Assembly (NCBI GenBank): GCA_002633005.1
Contig: NMRA01000317.1
Coordinates: forward strand, 144,454-169,299
Length of the DNA: 24,846 nucleotides
Reading direction: 5' to 3'
Source: Phoronis australis
Taxonomy: Eukaryota > Phoronida > Phoronidae
A program made the position numbers and the translations under genes. The notes below the pieces were generated by a model, which ran no database searches, was not told where the DNA came from, and saw only the letters and a list, made by a program, of their open reading frames with translations. Each line of letters begins with the position of its first letter. Position 1 is the stretch's first letter. Positions 1 through 10,854 of this stretch are shown piece by piece.

Positions 1-429
1 AGAACTTTATGAGCTTATTAAACTTGACAACAGGTGTCACTAAAAACTAGGTCACATCAGAACTCATGTTAGTAGTACTTAATATGTCTAATTGATATTA
101 AAATCGGCATTGGTATTATTAAAGGAACTTTTGATCTTTTGTTTGCTGCTCTTGGTCTGTCAAATGCTTTGGAGAAATTATGAGATGCATTGGTAGGAAA
201 GCTAAACTTTGAAGTGTCTAAGAAGTAGGTCACACCAGTGCAGTGTGCAGTTTTAAACCATATATAAATACCTCCAGCATGAACATGCTAATGAGTAGAC
301 ACAAAACAATGTCAATAACTGACATTCAACATTTGCGTCGAGTTTGGAATTTATAATGTGGAGAACACTGTTTACCGTATGTTGATTTACTGAAGCAAGC
401 ACAAGCTGTAATTGAATAGTGAGTTTTCA

Positions 430-475
430 CTTTAGGCCGGTGCTCGCTCTCACTTTAGGCGGGTGCTCGCTCTCA
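430..475. repeat. 23-bp tandem duplication
   Basis: The unit beginning CTTTAGGCCGGTGCTCGCTC at 430 repeats at 453 with one mismatch. It lies in GC-richer sequence to the left of a small GTGGGGC/GCCCCAC hairpin at 694-714. Confidence 0.85.
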
Positions 476-693
476 CATTAGAGGGGCGGTGGGAAATCAA
501 CTGAACAGGCCTCAGTATACAGCTCAGCTGTGAGAGTTGCCAAGATGGAGAACAGAACACTAGCACATACCAGCTGTCAGAAATAGCAGACCATCTGACA
601 TTGGTATGTGGGTGAGATATACCACTATTATGGTGGGAGACCTTGAACACTTGAGCCAGCATTACATGGCATGGGTGGCGCAGCACTAAAAAA

Positions 694-714
694 GTGGGGC
701 TATAGCCGCCCCAC
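694..714. repeat. 7-bp perfect hairpin next to a poly-C run
   Basis: GTGGGGC and GCCCCAC flank a 7-base loop, followed by a run of C. It could be the end of a degraded repeat beginning near 430; the other end was not identified. Confidence 0.45.
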
Positions 715-3700
715 CCCCCCCTCCTCCAGCCCCCTTGTGGAAATGCTTCATGTTACAGTACAATTTGGTATGTAATGACAAGTCCTGAAATTGTTATGAT
801 GACATAAGATAACGCAAGAGAAATTGGAGAAAATTATCAGATGACCAAGAACGCAACAGATGATTATCATATATCTTTCGTTTAATTTCAGTCCTACAAA
901 TTACAAAATAACATCCAAGGTAAGGCACACATTTATACGCTGCCACTAGCAAACACTGCCCCTATTATTTGCATGATACCAAACAGTTTCGGTGTGGAGT
1001 AGGTAATCCATTATTCATAGCCATGAACAAACAGACCCTCAGGAATCAGGGCTGACTGACCTGGTTACCAGCTCCCTGCCCTCTAAGTTACCTCATAACT
1101 ATTGGCAACTTTCCAAAGGTTACAAAATTAGTCATTTATTTAGATCACAACACACAAGATTGATAACAAAAGGCATTATGGCAGTTTTATACATATGTTT
1201 TGACATTCTGCTTAAGTCTTCATCCTCCCAAGCTGAATTAACAATTAGATTTCATTCCACAACTTCTTAATGACATTTTGATGAGGTTTAAACAACTCAA
1301 GTACTAACAATTTAATAAAATGCAGACTTATAGGGAAACACAGGCTCCAATAGCCATCAATATTGTAATGGCAAAACAAAACATGATGATATGGAAAACT
1401 CCAGGTGAGAAAACCAATAAATTGGAGACAGACAGTCGCTGGACTTCGACTATGCGTGGTCGTTTGTCTAGAGACAATTAGCCCAACTCTTTCCTGAGAA
1501 GGACTGAAAAGTAATTATCAAGCTGTTCAGAACAAATATAACTTGCATTTCATATGAGAGTAGCTTGCTTTCTATTGAGCGGATGAAATGGAGGTTTATT
1601 TCACTGATGACTGCCCTAGGCAATGTCTCTGGTGATTTCCTTGCTGTGGACAGGGCCAGTTATAAGTGGAGACAGAGGACAATAGGCATCAATATATGTG
1701 CCAGGGGTAAACGGTGCAGTCACACAACGGCAATGTTGAAAAATACAAACTTTGCTGATTCACCCCTGGAACACACTAACCACCATAAAAATGTAAGTAA
1801 CAACAAACAAAAATCCAGATGTAACTGCTGTCTCTCCATAAAAAACAATACTGAAGTTCATGGGACTCTGACTAATGACATTCTCTAACTCAAGTCCTCC
1901 AGCTGGCGAACGAACATAAAACGCTGACGACTGAAACGCAAATTTCGCCGATCATGCCGAATTTTTACCAAACAATTCCGACTTCTGTCTGTTTACTTCC
2001 TGTTGTAATTTAAGAGTGGCAAATGCATGATTCCCCGAAATCAACGAAACGAATTGTGAATCAAAGGTAATAAATTTAGGAAAACGTTATGCAATTTAAA
2101 GTCTGGAACCCAACACAAACTTTGAAAGGAATTTAAAGGGGATTATTGTCTGAAACTGATACTCGCAGTGGCAGACTTGGCATTTTTTCCAGGTCGCCAA
2201 ACACAATCTGAGGTCACATTGGGGACCTGCAGGTAACCAAATCGAGCGCTGTACAAAGAGACTTCTCTAAAAAGACTGTCTCTTCCACGTTTTAGCTCCC
2301 AAAAGATATGAAACAAACTTAACTTTGGCTAATGAACAGTTTTAATAAAACCTTTGGCAGGAAAGTACTTGCGCTCTCCTACTACTTTTAATTTGAATAC
2401 TGCTTTGTTTATCCAGTTCCCTGGGCGTTTACTCAAATCTACCATTTCAATAAATAACGCCGATTACTAACTTTTGAAAAATCACTTTTTAACACCCACA
2501 CTCATCTTAACACCCTTTCTTATTTTTAAGTTACCCAATTTAAGCGCCCAGAGTGTTAACCTGGACTAGCACAGAATTTACAAAATAAAACAGAATTTCC
2601 AGAGAAATGTTAAAGGCTGAGTTTCTAGAGGGCACCAACAAAATGGCCGACAAAGAATTTTCTTTTCTATGAGCTTTTTACTAAAATAACAAATGCTTAT
2701 TAAGCCGTAAATAACAAAATTGTTTCTAACAATTAAAATATTTGTCAAAATACACAAAATCCCAGAATGAGCTTGAAACACCACATAGCACCATCTCCCA
2801 TTCACCCAACTCTGAGCTTGCCAGCAACTTCCCAACCACATCCCAGCTAAATCAGGCCAAGCCCATGCCTAATGTTAGGTAACAAACAAGCAAGACCATC
2901 TATTAGGTAACATTGCCTCAGGTGAATTAGGTAATACATGACAGGCTAAAGCCTGTGTTCTTATATAACCAAGGTCTACCTAGCAGGAGACTATATATTA
3001 TTACTAAGAAGTGAGTAAACAAGAATTCCAGACAAAACTGCTAAACAAGTCTACTTCATCCAATAGCTGTCTCCCATTAACACCCCAGCTTCCATTGGTC
3101 TTGGATCAAAGTTAAAAACCCAAGTTGCAGTAAACAGGTGGATTTAACATTGAAGTTATCAGATGTCACAGTCAGCCATGTTGCATTAAAACTTAGTAAA
3201 TATTTTATTCAATTATTTACCATAGGTTTAAGTTTTCTAAATATGTACTCGACTCTTCATGTTTAAAAATCACATACATTATCGGGTTTTACAGATGAGA
3301 AATGCATTTTTGGATTACGGTATCAGTAGACGGGATAAAATTTCTGGAAGTTATCAGCTTCAACCAGAGCAATAAAGCAACAGAAAGGCTTTTGTGATTT
3401 TATTACAAATCGCCAATTCTCACCAGTTGTCTGGCGGACATTTGCTGAAATCAAGGTAGGTGTCTACCATTTGAATACTCTTAAAATGTTCTGCTACTTA
3501 TCACATGGGACTTGGCCCAGCGCAACAACGTTTGGCTGCTACTACGAAGCTACTGGGTTGGATTCCACATTGCTGGTAATTCCGGTTAGATTACTTTACT
3601 TGCCCACAATGATATGCAAAAGCACACAAACTATGGACCACTGGATCCCGAAGGAGATATCAGGTCATATTGACAACCGCGCACGAGTGTCTGTGTAAGT

Positions 3701-5278
3701 CAGCCGTAAGGCTACAAAAGCGCTGGCAAAAATGCCACCACATTTGAGTTAACTGAAAGCACCAGCGAATCACATTATTGGCGTTTTTGCTTTGAAACTG
3801 CATGCAAAAATGCTTGCTTCCATGAATGGGTTATCAGAATCAGTGCAGTTGCAAGACATCCCTAGAACACAGCACACTACTTCATAATGGAAAAACCTCC
3901 TCTATTTTAACCCATAGCTACACCAAGGTCCCCCCCCCCCAGTTCCTGTGTTATCAGCTCAAAAGATTTACCACAAAGCAGTAATCCTGTCTGCAGACAC
4001 TCTAATTGCAAGAGGGGAAACACTCTGAATTTGGACAATGGTCAAGCTGACAGCAATTTGAATGGCTGTCAATAAATGACACAGAGTGACTTGAACTGTA
4101 AGGGACAACTGGCTGACCACTGTGTAAATAGGCTCCATTCAAGACAGCCACTTCAACTGGTTGTCCTAGCCATAACACAGGAGGGTACAGGTGTCAGACA
4201 AATCCAGTGATGTACCTGGCCACGCAAGATTTCAGTTCACCATATTTGCCTGGGTTAACGCCCATGTTCATCTCACTCCCAATCAAGAGTGCTTCCGTGG
4301 AAGTGACGGAGTCTTTGTGAACGTCCCTCTCATCAGAACTTAAGTTTGTAAAAAGTTCTCAACTTGTTCAAGTTTGAGTAACAATCAGTCCTTTTCACCG
4401 TAACTTTGCCTTATTCACAGATGGAAATTACGTGTACTTTCACCCCCCTCTCTTTAGTGAAGGAGACGTGAAATGTTTCCTTTGGCTCATGCTTATTCTA
4501 ATATTGCCTTACCAGAGTGCAGAAAACTAAGAGCTTCTTGCTGATTTAAAAGCGACCAAAACAATTACTAACAAGCATTTCTATGTTTATCTTTTCAGGT
4601 AAAATTGGCAACACCACAGACATCTTAGCTAACAATATGCTGAACTCAACACTTCAAGCACTTGAGAGCAGCATCGAAATACACCCTGGCCCGGTGGCCC
4701 GGGGCCAGTGGATTTGTGGCCAGGCCAGTAAACTTTCACATATAGGCCTATTAATAAGGTCTCATATTGAAGTAACTGGCCCGGCAGGCCAACACATTTG
4801 CCGAAGCTCGAACAATGCTTGAGAAGAATAAAGCCGAGGTCAAGTGCCACATGCCAGACAATTAATAAGGAAAGGGTCAGCTAAGTACATAAGAAATCCA
4901 GCAATGATACAGGTCAGTCACCACAACATTGACTGACCAACAACATTGTTTTAACTACGTTTCAAACAAGAATCCGCATATGCTGCTAAAATGAATCACA
5001 GATGGCAGAAAAGAAAAGTCATGCTCGGCCTGGATTCAGGTTATTTCCAAGGATTCTAAGAAAATGAGTGAAAACAACCAGCAATCATGGAACGGCACAT
5101 TGAAATGACTGAATAACTAGAGTGGACCTGCTGTGCATTTAGCTGTGTACCAGCTGCTAAGCTAGCTAACACTAAAGCATATTACTAGCATAAAATCAAT
5201 ATCTCCCAAACCACTAATGACATGAACTGACTGACCACTGGCAGCAAACCACAGACAGCATACTACAATACAGTTCAG

Positions 5279-5336
5279 GAGTATTGACCTAAGGTTAATA
5301 CCCCACATGGGGAGGGAGAGTTTTGGGTCAATACTC
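5279..5336. repeat. 11-bp inverted repeat
   Basis: GAGTATTGACC (5279-5289) is matched by GGTCAATACTC (5326-5336) across a 36-bp loop. No target duplication was noticed. Confidence 0.5.
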
Positions 5337-6312
5337 AAAATTAATAATAACTTTGAATGGCATACATAGTTGACAAAATGGACAAATACTGCAAAGCTAC
5401 AAAAACTAAAATCTTTCCTTCCCCAGAAGTCAAAGCACACACAAATATCGATATTAGTCCAGTGAACTATAAGTCTGTGGACAGAAAAAAACGCCCAGTT
5501 CAAGGGCAGAAAACAGAAAAATGGGATATTTGTCACACAAAATACCTTAAAGACCTGATCGCGTTATGATTTCAACAGTTATTATGGCGTGAAACATGTT
5601 ATAATGAAGTCACTCCTACCTAACGGGTAATCTTAAAAAACAGTAGGTGAAAAATTCATAAAAATCTGAACTTGTCACGATCTAGAGCCAAAGTGAAATT
5701 CGATTGAATAACATGACCGACCATTCGTGACTGGGCTAGGTGTGTTACACAAGGAGTAAAACTTGACATACACATCGCAACAAGCGTGCAAAATGGATTG
5801 ATAACAAGTCAGTAAAACTGTTATACACTAATAATATTCTGACAACTAGCGAAAACCTCGAAAATTTGAGTGGAAAAAAATCAAGACAAACATAAGCTTA
5901 CGTAAGCAACGAAAGGGAAGAACCTGGGCAAAGACAGACAGTGGTTTTAGCAGAATAAAATCACCCATTATTACAGTGGCATTGACAAGCAAGTTTTTAT
6001 CATATGGAGACATAAAATCCTGAAATTTGCACAAAATTTTAATTCAGTACATAGATTTGAAATTTTCCACTGAATTCTCTGACAACTTTACCCAACTTAG
6101 CTTGAACAGTGCAATGATCCATCTAGTCCTTAGAATACTACTACTGGCAAACATGAAAAAATAGGTTTTAGAGCTCTTTTTCAAAAAGATTCATCATTTT
6201 ATTTAAAGATGAGCATACACCTGCAAGTGCCTTCTGCATTTTGCATTATATTCAGGTTCTCAGTCACTTTCATACATACATCCACATCTGTCACAGCACC
6301 ACTAGCACGGAA

Positions 6313-6427
6313 AACTGATCGGGTGCAAGTGTGTGCGCGTAAACACGACTGACACGGAGCAAGTAGACACTGCAGCAGCCGTTTTGACACCGGTTTGAGA
6401 AGGAGAGTGAGTTGCACCCGATCAGTT
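6313..6427. repeat. 115-bp unit bounded by a perfect 16-bp inverted repeat
   Basis: AACTGATCGGGTGCAA (6313-6328) has its exact reverse complement at 6412-6427. The interior is GC-richer than the surrounding intron. It is possibly a foldback element or part of a larger one, since the sequence to about 6680 is also unusually GC-rich. No target duplication was found. Confidence 0.6.
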
Positions 6428-7737
6428 GCTCCAGTTTCAACTACATGTCTAAACACAACTGGGGCAGAGTAGAAAGGGATCATCTTTCAATGCGCTTGCA
6501 AAATAGCATACCATATATACGGGTGATCCGCTGGCATTCCACATGGTTTGGACACTCACTATTGTTCATGCGACCACGCACATACAGTCTTCGTGCAAGT
6601 GACTCATGCTGATCCAGTTCGCGATATAATGTCATGTAAACTGAACTAGAGTGGAGCAAGTCGCGCCGTGACAACTGTCTCTAGTGCAAAAAGCGGCTTA
6701 AGAGTCATTTACACCGTATTTTCTATAAGTTAAGTCTCGATTATCACACAAACCACATTAAAATGGTTACATAAACGTATGTAGGGAACAACAAAACACA
6801 AAACTGATCTTTAGGCCTTAAGACCCTAAAGTCATGATGTACTTACCAAAAATACAAAACTTTATATAATGAAAAACAAAAACCCAAAATGATAAAACAC
6901 ATTTAGCATTTCACACATGGCATCCAACAGATTCTGTCATACGGTTTCCTGAAACAAATACATGGAGATATTTTGCTCTCCATCAAAAACTGATTGCCAA
7001 ACATTGTAAAATAGCCACATCCTGTATTGACTGATAAATTCAATTCAACAATTGTAATACGTCATTAGACAGAGTAGTATTCACGGTAGATAATAATATC
7101 TAAGTATCGTCAGAGCTGCTTAGATTTCAAAGTGCTGTAACACCCATACGCAGCCCATGGTTACTGGTGCTGTGCAACATAACTTTAAGTTGAAACAACC
7201 AGCCGTTTAACTGTGGTGCACGCTGTGCAAACCAGGGACCAGTTTTTAAGTTAGGCGAGGGAAATTTATACCGAGTTTTTCAGAAGGGAAATGTGACCAA
7301 CATTCGACACCAGAATCGAGGCATCGAGGGTTTTTCAAGCTGTTTTTGACTGTGAATGATGAACAGAGAAATAATAAAGACGTAATAAAGACAAATTTGT
7401 GTTTTGACACTTTTTGAGGATTGAGATATACACACTGTCCACCTCAGCTAAACCTACAAGAAGAATTTATTGTTCACATAAACTTATTACTTTAACGTTA
7501 AAAATTCCATTATACATCCACCAAATACTGCAGTTCTATTAAATCTCCACTCTATGGCTTGGAGACAACAGGCTAGTATACCCCACTACTGTGTACGCAA
7601 CAAAAATGTGCACTGCATTCATCCAAATTCATCTTCATGTACAACCAGACACATGTCTACGTCTTCTTCATCTCAATACGTTGGTACATAAAAATTTGAA
7701 AAAAAAAACTCCCGTAGTCAAACTTTTTTCGGGCAGT

Positions 7738-7841
7738 CCCAAATTGGCAACTGGCCATTTATAACACTGCAAGTGCTCCTGGTGTGCGCAGTAAAAATAG
7801 GAGGGCATACCGTGTTAAAAATGGCCAGTTGTCGATCTGGG
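7738..7841. repeat. 104-bp foldback (hairpin) unit
   Basis: CAACTGGCCATTTATAACAC (7748-7767) pairs with 7812-7831 at 19 of 20 positions. Pairing extends outward with three mismatches over ten bases (CCCAAATTGG against CGATCTGGG). It also extends inward through CTCCT/AGGAG after an internal loop. It lies in Ski intron 1, 600 bp below exon 1. Confidence 0.75.
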
Positions 7842-8446
7842 CAACTACTGAGTGAAGGACTGATTACGGAAGTATTTGTAACAGAAGGAAGGAAATAAAG
7901 ACATCGACGGCCTCCAGAGGGGTCCCTCTATGCGCAAAAGGTACTTATAACAACGTGACTTTGCCGTTTTAATCAGTGCGAGGCATAAATAGCCGAAAAG
8001 CTTCCAACGTATGAAGCGTCTATAGGTAGCTTCACCGCCACAATAGCCCGTAGAAACGGTAGCACTGCATAACCTGACAACAGCAATGCAGACCACTTAA
8101 TACTTATTTACAGACTTCTAAGGTATCTACAGCAGACCAGCCTAAACGTTTTCCCTATGTCTGCGACCAAACAACAAGCTCAATCTCGGTGACTGACCTG
8201 TAGGAAGATAAAATTGATGGGTACTCAAACCCATTCAATTTTTTCCCACTCTCAGTAGCATCACAAAAATCTCATCCCATCTCCATCAAGATTTTGACAT
8301 TGACGCAGCGAATAATTAGGAGCCACCTGCCCTCCACTTATGTTGACCCATTGGCATGTTTTGCATATGACACTAAAATGCAATTACTCAGCTCTCTCAG
8401 AAAAGCAAGGCCTACAAAATGTAGAACAAGTCAAATGATAACTTAC

Positions 8447-9355
8447 GTCTTTGCGTTTGAATTTGCTCATGAAGTCAAACCGTGCCTTCATCTGATCCAG
8501 CAAATCCTGCAATCTCTCCTCGTGCTCCTGACACTTAACCAATAGCAAGTAAGATCTCCAGTTTGCGGAGTCGAACCCCCAGTGGCATGTACGATTTTCT
8601 TGGCATTTGTGCGAGTGACAAACGAACTTCTGCGGCGTGAACATTCCATGACAATCGTGACATTCAATGCATTTGGCATAGGGACTCACATATAGTTCCG
8701 GGGTGAACATGCCTTTGCATTTACCAAAACACTCATGATATACTCTGAAACTGTTCGAGGTAGGGGGTTCCCGCTGAGTGTGTTCAGATTTCCCATACAA
8801 CAGGGCGCTGCACAATCTCTCTGCGTCTGTTTTGGTGATCAGTCCGCAACTTGGTGCAGAAATTGGCAACACACCAGTAACCTTCAAAATCTCTAACTGC
8901 TCTGGGTTACATCTTGAACAGTAAATATGCAAATCGTCGCACACACTGTTGATCTGATTGAGAGAGAAATCTCTCAAAACAGTGTTCAAAATCTGAGGCA
9001 AACACAATCGCTTTTCACCTCCGACTACGAAACACGCAATTGTTTCGTTCTCAAGAATTGTCTCCGTTTTCTCAACTCTGGGGGCATCCATCGGAGTTAA
9101 AATTGGCATGTGCTGAACAGGGAACGATGTCACAGTCTTTTCGCTCGAAATCGGAGATTTATTTTCAGTCTGTTTATGGAAGATAGACAAGGCTTTGCGG
9201 TATTCCTCCAAATCGAGAGTTCCCATTTTTGTCGGATCGGACCAAGCCGAAACATAGCAACTTGGTCCACTCAAACTCCGCGTAGCAGCTGTTTGATAAC
9301 TCTTCAGAACCTTTTCCAGATGTGGGTTAAAGTTTTCTGGCAACATCGAATCCAT
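8447..9355 (-). CDS. SKI: Ski/SnoN-family SMAD co-repressor, first coding exon (303 codons, 5' part of gene)
   Basis: Ski and SnoN proteins are nuclear co-repressors that bind SMAD2/3 and SMAD4 and recruit N-CoR/HDAC to damp TGF-beta/BMP signalling. The exon starts at an ATG at 9355 and stays open for 303 codons to a consensus donor (GAC|GTAAGT, intron bases 8446-8441), leaving phase 0. Residues about 10-35 resemble the short conserved Ski N-terminal segment ([10 protein letters not shown]...SLSGPS). Residues about 97-187 are the Ski/Sno/Dac homology domain ([51 protein letters not shown]). Residues about 203-295 are the SAND-like SMAD4-binding domain ([17 protein letters not shown], then [13 protein letters not shown]). 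Zinc ligands are plausibly among C229, C232, H247 and H249. The W-R-S-Y-L block fits Ski/SnoN better than the SKOR/Fussel or Dachshund relatives. The C-terminal half, including the coiled coil of the family, is absent from this exon. An ATG four codons downstream is an alternative start. Confidence 0.95.
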
Positions 9356-9980
9356 TTTAGCCCTAATTGCGGCTCTAAATCGGAATAGACTCCCAACGTT
9401 TACATGTGACTACTCGCTCATACAGCTGAATACAGAACTGCCTCCCTGTCGTCTAGTCGACTAATTTGCATAAGCGTGCTTGCCGATGTTCTATCAATCA
9501 GGCAGTCACCCCTGTTTTGGCTGCTGCTTCATGGAAAAACTAGGGTCCTTTAAAGTTCGTTAAATGTATAAAAAATTCGCTTACTATTGTTCTTAATCAT
9601 TATGCAAATACTCATGCAATCACTTTGCTTTTAAACCCATGTATTACAAATTTAAAGCGGCACGATCATGCCTGTTTACCCGTCTGTTTATCCATCGTCT
9701 GATCTCATGCCCGCCTTTACGCAGACTGTCGCCATTCTGTTTGCCTCCCTACACTATAATTATTTGTTTTGTCTGGTGACGTCAAACAGATGCCATTCAG
9801 AAAGCCTGAAGCAGAAGACTGCATCCGCCAAGGGAGACCAACGGAGTCGAGTCTGGAGGCTTTTCACCTTGGGGAATTCCATGATTTGTGAAAGCATCTC
9901 CATGTCAAGAATATCTTTAAAACGAGGAAACAAAGAGATGCGCTCGAAAACAGACCTCTATCAAGCGGAAAAATAAGAAA
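9356..9980 (-). promoter_or_regulatory. Putative Ski 5'UTR/promoter region with clustered Smad-type sites and a CRE
   Basis: This lies directly upstream of the Ski start codon and is richer in CpG than its surroundings. Six CAGAC/GTCTG pentamers fall within 274 bp: 9682-9686, 9697-9701, 9722-9726, 9771-9775, 9851-9855 and 9951-9955. A full palindromic cAMP-response element, TGACGTCA, is at 9777-9784. Octamer (POU) motifs occur at about 9464 (ATTTGCAT) and 9602-9609 (ATGCAAAT). No convincing minus-strand TATA box was seen. The 102-codon open frame on the plus strand at 9668-9976 shows no recognisable domain and I do not call it a gene. The transcription start is unknown, so the UTR/promoter boundary cannot be drawn. 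Confidence 0.4.
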
Positions 9981-10522
9981 ATGATAAAAAAATGGTAATT
10001 ACATGAAAGTTATAACTCAACACAATTAGATTTTTTTATTCCTGCTTTGTAGTTTCCCGCAAACATATTGGTCTTCTCAACGAAATTAAGTAAAAAATCC
10101 TAAAATTCTGGGAAAATTTGAACAGTAATTTAGTTTTCGGAATCTGAAACTGAAACTTTGTTTTCCGTCAGAATTCGACGAAAACAGAAAATCATCTTCC
10201 TCAAGCCTTATATTGAAGGAAGTACATCACAATTTTTTTAATAGATTGGTGAAAAAATCGATGCTCGTTTCCAGAGCACATGTTGCTGAAGTAAGCGCTA
10301 CCTATTGATTGTAAGTACGAACTATACATAAAGTGCGATCAGGGAAATATTTACTGGTTACATTCGGGGAGGTTGGTAGTGACCGGGTGAAGGCGCTGCT
10401 TTTGCTAAGCCAGAACCTCTCAGATCATTCAATACAATTTATACATAAGGCGGATTTTGAAGGAGGACTACATTTACTAAATAACTCAATGACGTGTATA
10501 TATAGGCACACAGGTCGCTTAG

Positions 10523-10645
10523 GTCCCCCTATGGACGCCACCAAAAAACACCATCGGGATGTCGTTCATTAAGGGCTATGTGGATACCCCCTACGACGTC
10601 CTAGATCCGTCAATGATATCGTGGTGCTCGTTTACGGGCATCTAA
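10523..10645 (+). other. Orphan 40-codon open frame with splice-acceptor-like start and downstream AATAAA
   Basis: After GCTTAG (acceptor-like) the frame is open for 40 codons to TAA. It reads peptides such as FIKGYVDTPYDVLDPSMI in sequence that is GC-richer than its surroundings. AATAAA follows at 10755-10760, as expected for a terminal exon. I recognise no family and found no upstream exon on this strand, so it may be chance or a transposon remnant. Confidence 0.15.
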
Positions 10646-10779
10646 TTTTGTAGATAATTTGAATAATTTAGCAGCGAACCTCTTGAAAACAGGTATCAAC
10701 GCATGACCTGTTGTATACATGCAAATCGTCAAGCGACAACGCTGTCGTGCGTTTAATAAATTATGTCAAAATATTTTTT

Positions 10780-10854
10780 GTATGCATATGTATTTATGTA
10801 CGTATATATGTATGTATGCATGCATGTATGCACGTATGTACGTACGTACGCACG
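10780..10854. repeat. TATG/TACG tetranucleotide microsatellite
   Basis: A near-continuous run of GTAT, GCAT and GTAC tetramers. It is almost entirely alternating purine-pyrimidine and contains self-complementary blocks such as TATGCATGCATG and GTACGTACGTAC. Such tracts can adopt Z-DNA or cruciform structure and are often polymorphic. Confidence 0.85.

Larger units (their letters stand above)
1..8446 (-). other. Ski intron 1 (donor seen; acceptor not found), otherwise non-coding
   Basis: The donor GTAAGT occupies 8446-8441. On the minus strand from there to base 1, I found no segment resembling later Ski exons (proline/serine linker or leucine-rich coiled coil). Several donor-like sites were tested and rejected. 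Vertebrate SKI genes also have a very long first intron, so absence of exon 2 is not surprising. The stretch holds inverted repeats and small duplications listed separately, poly-C runs near 711-721 and 3930-3941, and many short accidental reading frames on both strands. A divergent or very short exon could have been missed. Confidence 0.6.

Noticed and set aside
450-686. 78-codon minus-strand frame with a good donor-like site (CAGCTG|GTATGT near 586) as possible Ski exon 2
   Set aside because: Neither this frame nor the alternative frame reading into the donor resembles Ski.
4132-4320. 63-codon open plus-strand frame with an EGF-like looking string (CPSHNTGGYRC)
   Set aside because: Only two cysteines lie in the string, there is no EGF cysteine spacing and no splice signals were established; probably chance.
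4508-4600. Donor-like CTCTG|GTAAGG on the minus strand
   Set aside because: The only frame without a stop just upstream has no acceptor and no similarity to Ski.
5162-5536. 124-codon minus-strand open frame, hydrophobic
   Set aside because: Phe/Cys/Ile-rich translation typical of AT-rich non-coding DNA, with no recognisable domain and no resemblance to Ski.
6847-6900. Donor-like TTTG|GTAAGT on the minus strand
   Set aside because: Upstream translation is Phe/Ile-rich without a conserved feature, so it is a chance splice-like site.
8294-8545. 83-codon plus-strand open frame crossing the Ski exon end
   Set aside because: Antisense to Ski exon 1 and its donor, with no domain.
9110-9388. 92-codon plus-strand open frame
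   Set aside because: It lies antisense to the conserved Ski exon and is a shadow of its codon composition.
9464-9609. Two octamer (ATTTGCAT) motifs near the Ski start as a specific POU-regulated module
   Set aside because: The octamer or its core also appears by chance elsewhere in the window (for example near 8931, 10720 and 15829), so it carries little weight alone.
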